DNA of 64,000 bases, taken from NCBI GenBank assembly GCA_001803205.1, contig MHBE01000052.1, forward strand, positions 1 to 64,000. The letters run 5' to 3'. Made by a program: the position numbers and the translations under genes. Positions within the stretch are counted from its first letter, which is position 1. Each line of letters opens with the position of its first letter. This DNA is from Lentisphaerae bacterium GWF2_38_69 (GTDB taxonomy: Bacteria; Verrucomicrobiota; Lentisphaeria; Victivallales; GWF2-38-69). The notes under the pieces are model-generated. The model was given only the letters and a program-made list of their open reading frames with translations. It ran no database searches and had not been told where the DNA came from. Of this stretch, positions 1 to 6,888 are shown one piece after another.

Positions 1-2
1 GG

Positions 3-92
3 GATATTTCAAATTATAGGAAAGCAGTTATTGAAGGGCAACAGTCAGGAAAAAATAAATCAATATTTTCAGCTAATACAAATAAGACTTAA
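3..92 (+). CDS. 3' end of an unidentified CDS (partial at window edge)
   Basis: One forward frame is open from the left edge to a TAA at 90-92 and would encode a hydrophilic tail ending in SANTNKT. A second frame is also open from the edge, to about 117, so the coding assignment rests only on the hydrophilic composition. No family can be named from 29 residues, and it could be noncoding. Confidence 0.25.
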   Translation, partial: DISNYRKAVIEGQQSGKNKSIFSANTNKT

Positions 93-102
93 GTTTCTTT
101 TC

Positions 103-205
103 CTATTGCTTTGTTAACTGCGTCTTCCTGTAGCAGTCGATGCTAAGGCCATTTACCATTCCTCTTGCTTTCACATGCGCGTAGTGTTCAGTTGTTACCT
201 CTTTT
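103..205 (-). pseudogene. Remnant of a second tag (3-methyladenine DNA glycosylase) gene, C-terminal end only
   Basis: Bases 118-190 align without gaps to the 3' part of the intact tag gene at 878-950, with roughly four of five bases identical. Read on the minus strand, the piece encodes GMVNGLSIDCYRKTQ and then a stop at 103-105. The intact gene has GMVNDHGIDCYRKTQ at the same place. The zinc-ligand histidine of NDH is lost while the cysteine remains. An in-frame TAA at 205-207 cuts the reading frame just upstream, and the rest of the glycosylase is absent. It is a fragment of a paralogue or of a duplicated copy, and no product is expected. Confidence 0.7.
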
Positions 206-407
206 TAACCTAAAAAAGCAGGTGGAAAACTCTTTTCAGAAATGCCGAAATTTTCACAATCTCCACGGATTAGGCAGAATATCCCGCAAGCCATCATGAG
301 AATAGCACCCGTCAGTCTCATTTCCAGTATGAACTTCCGCTTCCAACATCAGGCGCAAACTTCCGATAAAGTATACAATGTTACACAGTAGAAATTTATA
401 AGATTAA

Positions 408-569
408 TCAAGGAACTAGGAATTGTTTGAGCTGCGCCCTTTGTTGCTGTTGTAGTTGCTGTTGCTTTTGTTGATTCTGTATCTGTTGTGACTGATTCGG
501 GAGTTCTGTACAGGATGCTAATAGAAATGTTGCTGATGCAACAAGCGTGACCTTAATTAATGTTTTCAT
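408..569 (-). CDS. Tiny glutamine-rich lipoprotein (53 aa)
   Basis: The protein starts with a charged N-terminus (MKTLIK), a hydrophobic stretch and the lipobox LLASC, so Cys20 should be lipidated and the mature part exported to the periplasmic side of a membrane. The mature chain is about 33 residues and dominated by glutamine (clusters such as QQQLQQQQ). A purine-rich AGGGAAAAG lies just upstream of the ATG at 569. I do not recognise a family. The function is unknown; it resembles the many entericidin-like or cryptic small lipoproteins only in general design. The frame is too short for ordinary gene calls, but the lipobox and ribosome site together make it plausible. Confidence 0.55.
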   Translation of the reverse strand: MKTLIKVTLVASATFLLASCTELPNQSQQIQNQQKQQQLQQQQRAQLKQFLVP

Positions 570-670
570 AGTTCTTTTCCCTGTTTGTTATGTCTGTAAA
601 GTCTACTTAGTCAAAAAGTATACAGATTCTTACAAATATTTCTGTACCCAATTAGCATTACTCTTAATAA

Positions 671-877
671 ACATTTCGTTTGTATGACAATTTGCAATTA
701 AAGCTAAAAGAAAAAAGCACTAAGAGTAATTACACCTCTACTACTAAAGTCACAGCCGAAGTACTTGGTATATCTGCCAGAAAAGTAGAACAAGCTAGAA
801 CAGTCCTCGACAAAGAGAAGAACTCAAACAAGTATCACCGTAGTAGCACAAACATCATTATTTATGGCTATCAATAA
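671..877 (+). pseudogene. Possible remnant of an HTH-containing protein
   Basis: An open frame of about 65 codons with no good start (a TTG at 680 without a ribosome site) encodes a segment TAEVLGISARKVEQARTVL that reads like a helix-turn-helix of ParB-like or mobile-element proteins. It runs into the 3' end of the convergent tag gene. The flanking debris suggests a fragment rather than a working gene. It may also be a chance frame. Confidence 0.25.
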
Positions 878-1454
878 TCTGCGTCTTCCTGTAACAGTCG
901 ATGCCATGGTCGTTTACCATTCCTGTAGCCTGCATATGCGCGTAACACACAGTAGAGCCCATGAACTTGAATCCGCGCTGTTTCAAATCCCTGCTAAGCG
1001 CGTCTGATTCCTTGCTAACGGCAGGATAATCCTTAATGGTCTTCGGGTAATTGATAATTGGTTTGCCTTCTACAAAACGCCAGATATACTTTGCAAAACT
1101 CCCGAACTCTTCTTTTATCTTCAGAAAGATCTGAGCGTTGTTAACAGATGCAGTTATCTTCATTCGGTTTCTTATAATACCTGCGTCAAGCATTAGCGAT
1201 TCAATTTTCTCTGAATCGTATCGAGCTACAACTTCAGGCTCAAAATTATCAAACGCTTTCCTGTATGCTTGGCGTTTTTTCAAAACAGTGTACCAACTGA
1301 GGCCAGCCTGTGCAGATTCAAGAGTAAGAAACTCAAATATCTTCCGGTCATCATGAACCGGAACACCCCATTCCTCATCATGATACTTTACATAATCCTC
1401 TTTCGACAGATCAACCCACGGACAGCGGCATAATTCATTCTCTTTGATTTTCAT
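858..1454 (-). CDS. tag: DNA-3-methyladenine glycosylase I
   Basis: This base-excision repair enzyme removes 3-methyladenine from alkylated DNA in the cytoplasm. The whole chain follows the Tag family (198 aa here, 187 in E. coli). The zinc site is complete: Cys11, His25, His183 and Cys187. The catalytic glutamate is Glu46 in LESAQAGLSW, and the substrate-pocket region GIIRNRMKI and the RGFKFMGST motif are present. I start it at the ATG at 1454, because GAGG lies 8-9 bases upstream; a TTG at 1463 would add three residues without a better site. It converges on the small remnant frame to its left. A degenerate copy of its 3' end lies at 103-205. Confidence 0.95.
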   Translation of the reverse strand: MKIKENELCRCPWVDLSKEDYVKYHDEEWGVPVHDDRKIFEFLTLESAQAGLSWYTVLKKRQAYRKAFDNFEPEVVARYDSEKIESLMLDAGIIRNRMKITASVNNAQIFLKIKEEFGSFAKYIWRFVEGKPIINYPKTIKDYPAVSKESDALSRDLKQRGFKFMGSTVCYAHMQATGMVNDHGIDCYRKTQIIDSHK

Positions 1455-1566
1455 TCTCCGCAACCTCGTTTTTCCAGTTAATTATAACTCAATGCAGTTG
1501 AATTATAGCTTACAAATCTTATGCTACAACCTTATTTGGATCTTGGGTATAAACATATTGAAATGA

Positions 1567-1595
1567 TGACAAAGACAAAGCTATAGCTTATAATT
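1567..1595 (+). promoter_or_regulatory. Sigma-70-type promoter for the acetate transporter gene
   Basis: ATGACA at 1567-1572 (five of six matches to the -35 consensus) is followed by a 17-base spacer and a perfect TATAAT at 1590-1595. It lies about 50 bases upstream of the satP start and points toward it. Confidence 0.6.
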
Positions 1596-1643
1596 GCCGT
1601 TCCAGAACATTAGATGTAATTATGAATATACAAGGAAAAGAAT

Positions 1644-2201
1644 ATGGGCAAACAAGCTTCATTATCGGCAAATCCGGCTCCATTAGGACTCCTGGGATTT
1701 GGATCAACTACAATTCTTCTAAATCTGGCAAATGCAGGAATAATAGAAATGAGCACAATGATTTTAGCCATGGGCGTTTTCTATGGAGGTATAGCGCAGA
1801 TGATAGCAGGGATAATGGAATTCAAGAACGGAAAAGGTTTCGGAGCTGTCGCTTTCCTTTCATATGGTTCTTTCTGGCTGACTTTGGTAGGCTTGCTGGT
1901 TTTCCCGAAACTAGGATGGATGAACGGACCTTCTTCAGCAAGCATGGCTGCTTATTTTATCGTCTGGGGGATAATTACGCTTGGTTTCCTTTTTATGACA
2001 ATTAAATCCAAAGCATCATTTCTTGTTTTCCTGACTCTCGTAATTCTTTTCTTTCTTCTTGCCGCCGGGGAATTAACAGGTAATGCAGCACTTAAAATAT
2101 TCACAGGATACGAAGGGATAATATGCGGAGCACTGGCAGTTTATGATGCGCTTGGTCAGATGATTAATGAATTCTACGGAAGAACAATTCTTCCTTTGTA
2201 A
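1644..2201 (+). CDS. satP: Acetate uptake transporter, GPR1/FUN34/SatP family
   Basis: This is a six-helix inner-membrane protein of the AceTr family, which takes up acetate and related short carboxylates. The family signature NPAPLGL is at residues 10-16, right before the first membrane helix, and the rest is six evenly spaced hydrophobic segments over 185 aa, a usual length (E. coli SatP is 188). The start at 1644 is preceded by AAGGAAAAG. A good sigma-70 promoter lies just upstream, so it is probably transcribed alone. The next gene converges with only five bases between stops. The symbol is by family; substrate preference is not shown by the sequence. Confidence 0.88.
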   Translation: MGKQASLSANPAPLGLLGFGSTTILLNLANAGIIEMSTMILAMGVFYGGIAQMIAGIMEFKNGKGFGAVAFLSYGSFWLTLVGLLVFPKLGWMNGPSSASMAAYFIVWGIITLGFLFMTIKSKASFLVFLTLVILFFLLAAGELTGNAALKIFTGYEGIICGALAVYDALGQMINEFYGRTILPL

Positions 2202-2206
2202 AATAT

Positions 2207-3187
2207 TCAGATTTTCAGGACAATTTTTCCTGTACTCTTTTTTAAGAGCATTTCAGTAAGTGCATCTGGAACTTCTGTAAAAGAAATAACCTTCGTGACA
2301 GAGACAGAGATTGCGCCATCTTCAACAAGTCCGGAGAATCTTTCGCCTGCTTTTTTAAGTGTTTCTTCTGCTTTTTTACCATTCCGATGCCCTGATCCAA
2401 GGCTTAACTGATGAAATGTGAGCCCGCTCATAAAAGAGTTCTTATAAGATTCAGGCCTGCAGAAATCAACCAGTTCCACCATTTCTCCTTCATAAGAAAG
2501 AGAATCTGCAACGAGTATATCATTATCTCTGCCCACGGCATCCAAACCTTTTGTCACCCCCTCCCCTGCTGTGATTTTCAAAACTTCTTCTACAACATCT
2601 GAATTTTTATAGTCAATTATATGAGTAGCGCCTAAATCTCTCACATATTGAGTCTTCTGTGCCGAACATGTAGTTATTATTTTTCCAAGCTTGAAATATT
2701 TCGCTATTTGAATGGCAAAGCTTCCCACTCCACCAGCCCCTCCTGCTATAAATATTGTATCTTCAGAAGTTATTCTTAACTTATCGACAAGAGCCCGCCA
2801 GGCGGTCCATCCCGCGCATGGGGTTGCTGCAGCCCGGACTGCATCCAGCTCAGGATGCTTGATGACTGTATCTGCATTTTGGAGAGCGTATTGGGCAAAT
2901 CCGCCAAACCTTTTGAACATGTCGCCATGGTAGAGAACTCTATCTCCTGCTTTAAAGTTTTTGACAGATTCCCCTATAGCTTCAACATAACCTGAAACAT
3001 CCAGACCGGGAATCCAGTCCTGTGACATATTGTTTACCATTTTCTTCCAGTAAATAATTTTACTGTCCACCGGGTTGAGGCCAGCTGCCTCTACTTTTAC
3101 AAGTATCTGATTGTTTATAGGTTTTGGTACTGGCACTTCTTTTAGAGAAAATTTGTCATTTTCCGGATTGAAAGTAATAGCTTTCAT
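2207..3187 (-). CDS. NAD(P)-dependent zinc-free medium-chain dehydrogenase/reductase (quinone-oxidoreductase-like)
   Basis: This is a 326-aa MDR-superfamily protein. The N-terminal GroES-like domain contains LVKVEAAGLNPVDSK, and the Rossmann domain carries GGAGGVGSFAIQIAK at residues 149-163, the NADPH-binding turn. The cysteines and histidines that bind catalytic and structural zinc in alcohol dehydrogenases are absent, which places it with quinone oxidoreductase and enoyl-reductase-type members. The substrate cannot be told from sequence. The ATG at 3187 has GCGAGA upstream. It is divergent from tpx, and both may respond to oxidative or electrophile stress, but that is inference. Confidence 0.85.
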   Translation of the reverse strand: MKAITFNPENDKFSLKEVPVPKPINNQILVKVEAAGLNPVDSKIIYWKKMVNNMSQDWIPGLDVSGYVEAIGESVKNFKAGDRVLYHGDMFKRFGGFAQYALQNADTVIKHPELDAVRAAATPCAGWTAWRALVDKLRITSEDTIFIAGGAGGVGSFAIQIAKYFKLGKIITTCSAQKTQYVRDLGATHIIDYKNSDVVEEVLKITAGEGVTKGLDAVGRDNDILVADSLSYEGEMVELVDFCRPESYKNSFMSGLTFHQLSLGSGHRNGKKAEETLKKAGERFSGLVEDGAISVSVTKVISFTEVPDALTEMLLKKSTGKIVLKI

Positions 3188-3280
3188 AATATTTCTCGCA
3201 ATTTAAAATGTTATAAACTGCCTTGATTATAGCTGATATCGACAAAATTTTAAGGAGTACTTTCTATCTTTCGTTTAATC

Positions 3281-3308
3281 CTGAAATAACACTTTTAATA
3301 TTTATAAT
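3281..3308 (+). promoter_or_regulatory. Candidate promoter for tpx
   Basis: CTGAAA at 3281-3286 and a perfect TATAAT at 3303-3308 are separated by 16 bases, and the pair lies about 60 bases before the tpx start. The -35 box is weak. Confidence 0.4.
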
Positions 3309-3368
3309 TCTGAGCCATAATTAAAGATCATACGGGGTTAACTTTAAATCAAAAAAAGGAATATGATT

Positions 3369-3878
3369 ATGGCTAAGACAAATCTCAAAGGAAATCCTGT
3401 CAATACAGTTGGAGACCTCCCTGCAGCAGGAAGCTCAGCTATCGATTTTACCCTTACTAAAAATGACCTGAGCGATGTTACGCTAAAAGATTTCAAAGGA
3501 AGTAAAATAGTCCTTAACATCTTCCCGAGCGTTGATACTCCTGTTTGCGCTACTTCAGTAAGAAAATTCAATGAAAAAGCCGCGGCTCTGACTAACACAA
3601 AAGTTCTATGCGTTTCAAGAGACATGCCGTTTGCACATGCAAGGTTTTGCGGCGCCGAAGGAATTAAAAATGTCACAACTCTTTCAGAACTCCGCACCTG
3701 CGACTTCGGCAAAAAATACGGCGTAAGAATTGCCGACGGCCCTCTTGCGGGTTTACTTGCAAGGTCTATCATTGTCATAGATTCAGCAGGCAAAGTAGCT
3801 TACACTCAGCTAGCTCCTGAAATTACAGAAGAAATCGATTACGAGAAGGCTTTAGCAGCAGTAAACGCTGCCAGATAA
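3369..3878 (+). CDS. tpx: Thiol peroxidase (atypical 2-Cys peroxiredoxin)
   Basis: Tpx reduces hydrogen peroxide and alkyl hydroperoxides using thioredoxin. The peroxidatic cysteine is Cys60 in SVDTPVC and the resolving cysteine is Cys94 in ARFCGAEGI, the spacing typical of Tpx. The conserved opening KGNPVNTVGDLP and the arginine of GLLARSIIVID are present. I choose the ATG at 3369 because AAGGA lies about eight bases upstream; the ATG at 3363 is too close to that site. At 169 aa it is full length. The next gene, a WYL regulator, follows on the same strand after 77 bases. Confidence 0.95.
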   Translation: MAKTNLKGNPVNTVGDLPAAGSSAIDFTLTKNDLSDVTLKDFKGSKIVLNIFPSVDTPVCATSVRKFNEKAAALTNTKVLCVSRDMPFAHARFCGAEGIKNVTTLSELRTCDFGKKYGVRIADGPLAGLLARSIIVIDSAGKVAYTQLAPEITEEIDYEKALAAVNAAR

Positions 3879-3955
3879 TTAAAAAGTTTGTCTTACTTTC
3901 TCTTTTTGAGATTATCTGCCTTTATTTATAGAATCTCTCAATGTGATTGCTGTTT

Positions 3956-4927
3956 ATGATTATCAATAAAAAACAACTCTACAGACTCATCCGTCTGGCA
4001 TCCGCGATTAAACAGAACAAATACCCTAACTGTTCATCTTTCGCAGAGGAGATGAAAAAATGCGATATGGAGTGTTCCACCAAAACAGTCCAGAGAGATT
4101 TCTATCTTCTCAAAAATTATTATAACGCCCCGATTGAATTTGACTTTGCCATGAATGGGTATTACCTCAAACACCACGGCTGGGAATTCAATGCCCCCCT
4201 CTACAATGAGTCAGAACTTCTTTCTTCAGTACTTGGCGCGAAGATAGCCGAAGATATAATGCCTGAACCTCTTAAAAGCCAGATAAAAGATTCAGTTGAT
4301 CAGATACTCTCTGCCAATAATCCCGACTTTCTGGATACGGCCACTATCAATACTTTCATTGCTTCAAGCGGCGTTGAAGTAAAAATAGATCCTAAAGTCT
4401 TCGGGATTATCTTTTCAGGATGGAAGAATCACAACAGCGTGAAAATAGTTTATGAGGCGCTGCACGGCAAAGAAAGCTCTAGATCAATTGATCCCTATGT
4501 GATAACTTATTACAATTCAGCCTGGTATGTAAAAACTTACTGCCATCTTAGAAACGACATAAGAGTTTTTGCCATCCATAGAATCAGGAAAGCCTCTCCG
4601 GAAAACAAGACTTTTGAGGTTCCAAAGGAAGTTTTAAAAGGAACAATAGTAGGTCAGCCGTTCAATTATCAGAATGTGAAGGATATTGAACTCTGGTGCT
4701 CAAATGAGATAGCCGGATATATAATAGAAAGAGCCGACGCCAATAGCCAGGAGTACGCTTACAACGACGACGGTTCAATTAACCTCATTATCAAATCAGC
4801 CCCAAAACATACTCTGACAAGATGGATTCTATCTGAAGGAAGCAATATAAAAGTGCTTAAACCTGAATCTCTCATCAAGGAAATTAAATCCACACTAAGA
4901 AAAACCTTGAATATTTATAAAAATTGA
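3956..4927 (+). CDS. WYL-domain transcriptional regulator (YafY/PafC-like)
   Basis: This is a 323-aa DNA-binding protein. The first 60 residues form a winged helix-turn-helix (CSTKTVQRDFYLLKNYY). The middle carries a WYL domain with YVITYYNSAWYVKTYCHLR, followed by RVFAIHRIRKA, the usual ligand-sensing fold. A C-terminal WCX-like extension ends in a helix. Members regulate DNA-damage, defence or metabolic genes, often near themselves. The ATG at 3956 is preferred over a TTG nine bases earlier; neither has a clear ribosome site. The target cannot be inferred; the adjacent upstream gene is tpx. Confidence 0.88.
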   Translation: MIINKKQLYRLIRLASAIKQNKYPNCSSFAEEMKKCDMECSTKTVQRDFYLLKNYYNAPIEFDFAMNGYYLKHHGWEFNAPLYNESELLSSVLGAKIAEDIMPEPLKSQIKDSVDQILSANNPDFLDTATINTFIASSGVEVKIDPKVFGIIFSGWKNHNSVKIVYEALHGKESSRSIDPYVITYYNSAWYVKTYCHLRNDIRVFAIHRIRKASPENKTFEVPKEVLKGTIVGQPFNYQNVKDIELWCSNEIAGYIIERADANSQEYAYNDDGSINLIIKSAPKHTLTRWILSEGSNIKVLKPESLIKEIKSTLRKTLNIYKN

Positions 4928-4959
4928 GTCTTTCCTGAAAAGCTAAAACGCGATATGAC

Positions 4960-4992
4960 TTAGCCACGGGTGTAAGCCCGTGGTTAATAATG
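4960..4992. repeat. Intergenic palindrome built on CCACGGG/CCCGTGG
   Basis: CCACGGG and CCCGTGG form a seven-base stem with a short loop, flanked by further TA pairing. It is not followed by a T-run, so it is not a normal terminator. It looks like a dispersed REP-type element. Confidence 0.5.
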
Positions 4993-5007
4993 TTGCAATT
5001 CTTTTAA

Positions 5008-5200
5008 GCCCTCCCACAGGAAGGGGAGCGGCGACACATTATGAATCATAAAGATGCTAATAACTTATATATCAGTTTATTATAAATATTTCTCAAACCC
5101 GAGATTGGAGCGGTAACCACCCGGCGGGTTGACGCTGTAGACGATGAACAAAAAGTTCTACGGATATGAGCGTCAAACAGGATGTTTGCGCTACCACGCC
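5008..5200. repeat. Composite intergenic repeat with nested inverted repeats
   Basis: CTCCC...GGGAG forms a small hairpin near 5008-5030. From about 5107 to 5196, two similar ends lie in inverted orientation (GGTAACCACC...TTGACGCT and AGCGTCAAACAGG...GCGCTACCA), around an inner hairpin with arms GTAGA and TCTAC. There is no open frame. It has the shape of a non-autonomous mobile or REP-like element. Confidence 0.45.
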
Positions 5201-5201
5201 T

Positions 5202-5750
5202 TTACTGATTTCTGTTTTGCTTCGGTTCATCTATTTGCATCTTGAGTTCATCCGGCAATATATCCCATAATTGAGGGTGGCTTTCAACAAGCCTTGCAAT
5301 ATCGCCCAAATCCTTCAGTTTTTTACTCTGTCTTCTGGATGCGTCCTTCCAGGCACGAATTTTCCCTTCAAGCGTATCTTCTAAGGATGCAACTCTCATT
5401 AATATTCCATGCACATCTGCCGGAACGGAGCAAGCAGGATATCCTTGATATTCTTTTTCCGTGCTCAGCTGTATGCTTACTTTTGAATTCCCCTTGAAGT
5501 TAATGGACCACGCGAACCTCTCGGAGGAAAACCCATTTTCCTCAAGTATCTTCACCACTTCTTCAATTGATTCAGTTGCCACGACCAAATCAACATCTTG
5601 TGTAACCATCGGTTCTTCTGCCCAGTGATTTACTGCAATTCCGCCAATAGCACACCATTGAATATCTGAGCTTTCTAAACAGGCCACGACTCTCATAACA
5701 TCGTCCGTTCCTCCGCCTGTTTGCCAATCATAAAATTTTTTAGGTGTCAT
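5202..5750 (-). CDS. Nucleotidyltransferase-fold protein (AbiEii/MNT-like)
   Basis: This is a 182-aa protein with the polymerase-beta fold signature: GG at residues 36-37 in AIGGIAVNHW and the metal-binding pair in DVDLVV at 52-57. The rest is helical with a basic KIRAWKDASRRQSKKLKDLGD stretch, split here only for its Arg/Lys content. Such small proteins act as antitoxins or toxins that add nucleotides to tRNA or protein partners, or as antibiotic nucleotidyltransferases. An upstream minus-strand frame of 29 codons overlaps its start by ATGA, so it may have lost a partner gene. The activity is not provable from sequence. Confidence 0.7.
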   Translation of the reverse strand: MTPKKFYDWQTGGGTDDVMRVVACLESSDIQWCAIGGIAVNHWAEEPMVTQDVDLVVATESIEEVVKILEENGFSSERFAWSINFKGNSKVSIQLSTEKEYQGYPACSVPADVHGILMRVASLEDTLEGKIRAWKDASRRQSKKLKDLGDIARLVESHPQLWDILPDELKMQIDEPKQNRNQ

Positions 5751-5907
5751 CCTTTATCCTTTTCAATTATTGCCTTTTTTGCCTTCATTGGCTTTTTATC
5801 TTGCAACACACGATGTGCTGCTCTTTTGCCAAACCAAGAATTCTATTGCCACCAACGGTCGGCGGCATGCAATCGTTGGGGATTGCGGGCTACTTTCCTG
5901 TCAAACT

Positions 5908-5989
5908 ACACCTAACTTAATGCGGGGCAAAACACACGAGTAACCACTTAATTCCCAATGTTTTATACCGCTTATTAGCCGTTAGGTGT
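5908..5989. repeat. Integron attC-like recombination site
   Basis: A perfect nine-base inverted repeat, ACACCTAAC at 5908-5916 and GTTAGGTGT at 5981-5989, contains the attC core forms RYYYAAC and GTTRRRY. Inside it, AATGCGG pairs with CCGCTTATT with extra unpaired bases, and CAAAACA pairs with TGTTTTA, giving an 82-bp imperfect hairpin of typical attC size. It starts four bases after the stop codon of the minus-strand gene at 5993-6373, where a cassette attC would sit. No integrase gene is in the window. Confidence 0.55.
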
Positions 5990-5992
5990 TTT

Positions 5993-6373
5993 CTATTTGT
6001 TCCATTTCGGTAATTTTCCGGTTTGCTCAATAAAGTCTTTTAGCATTTCAACTTGTTCTTTCTTTTGTTCGTCTTTACCATTCGTTACATACCAATACAC
6101 ATCAAGTGCATCTGTTTTGTCTTTTAACATCTGGTAAGTCCAACCTATTTTTCTTGAGTTTTTATCGTAGTGAACTCCATTCACAATTTCGTCAAATAGT
6201 CCACCTGAGTTTGAGTAACCGATATAAACCAAGTTAATTTTCCCGTTTCGCAATTCTAATACCTTAAAAACACCATCTTTGTCTTTTGGTGCATTGCAGA
6301 CTTTTTCTAAATCTTTGTCTGCTTCAAAAAAGAAATGGTCATTGTCTGTATATTTCTTCGGCTCTTGAAACAT
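5993..6373 (-). CDS. Small accessory protein with a possible GIY-YIG-like core
   Basis: This 126-aa protein contains GVFKVLELRNGKINLVYIG, a pattern that resembles the beta strands and YIG element of GIY-YIG folds, followed by an aromatic segment LDVYWYVTNG and a PKWN end. Similar short proteins occur next to restriction-modification genes, as here, but I cannot name a family with confidence. It is the last gene of the minus-strand island, ten bases after the DUF3781 gene, and an attC-like hairpin begins directly after its stop. Base and codon use match the restriction genes, so it probably arrived with them. Confidence 0.6.
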   Translation of the reverse strand: MFQEPKKYTDNDHFFFEADKDLEKVCNAPKDKDGVFKVLELRNGKINLVYIGYSNSGGLFDEIVNGVHYDKNSRKIGWTYQMLKDKTDALDVYWYVTNGKDEQKKEQVEMLKDFIEQTGKLPKWNK

Positions 6374-6383
6374 TGTATAATTA

Positions 6384-6656
6384 TTATTTCGTTGTTTTCT
6401 TATTCAACCTGTCTGCTGTAATTATTCTATTAGTATAAGAATTAATTGTCAGCCTAACATTTTTATAATTGTTTGTAATGTAAATATTTTTCCCTGTTTT
6501 TTGAAACATTGTTTTGTCTGTTCCTTCAATAATTTCATAAATCATTTTCTCGATTTTATCTTTTGGGAGTTGTATATTCAACTTCTTATTAATTCTTTCA
6601 TAAACAAGGTCAGTATAACAAATTTTATCTAAGATTTCTGTTTTATAGTCTTCCAT
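6384..6656 (-). CDS. DUF3781 family protein
   Basis: This 90-aa cytoplasmic protein has the DUF3781 pattern: a helical opening with CYTDLVYERINKKLNI, then KTGKNIYITN and VRLTINSYTNRIITADRL. The family has no established biochemical role. It lies between the small possible GIY-YIG protein and the large restriction gene, on the same strand. A gap of 232 bases separates it from the large gene, so it may have its own promoter. Confidence 0.7.
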   Translation of the reverse strand: MEDYKTEILDKICYTDLVYERINKKLNIQLPKDKIEKMIYEIIEGTDKTMFQKTGKNIYITNNYKNVRLTINSYTNRIITADRLNKKTTK

Positions 6657-6888
6657 GCAAAGTTTTGCTCAATTTTTATATTTTATTCTCTCACAGCGTC
6701 TTAATAATTTTCTTTTTTAACCTGTTATTAGCTACAGGTGATTCTGTATACAGGCACAAATCTCTTCAAAAAATACTTGATTTCTTAATTGTTTTCTAAT
6801 TTAACTTGGTCTTTTTCTTCTGCGGCTGCCATTATGCAAAACCGTTGTTGAGCGTTGGCTTGTAATTGGTCAAATTCATTGTCATTTT
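6657..6888. other. AT-rich spacer downstream of the restriction gene
   Basis: No open frame or T-run hairpin is convincing here. It contains a GCGTTGGC-type segment near 6855 that resembles the spacer at 12140-12260, which supports a common foreign origin for the genes between them. Confidence 0.3.

Noticed and set aside
205-321. 38-codon minus-strand frame upstream of the tag remnant
   Set aside because: It has a hydrophobic stretch but no ribosome site, and it is in frame with the remnant, so it is more likely decayed sequence.
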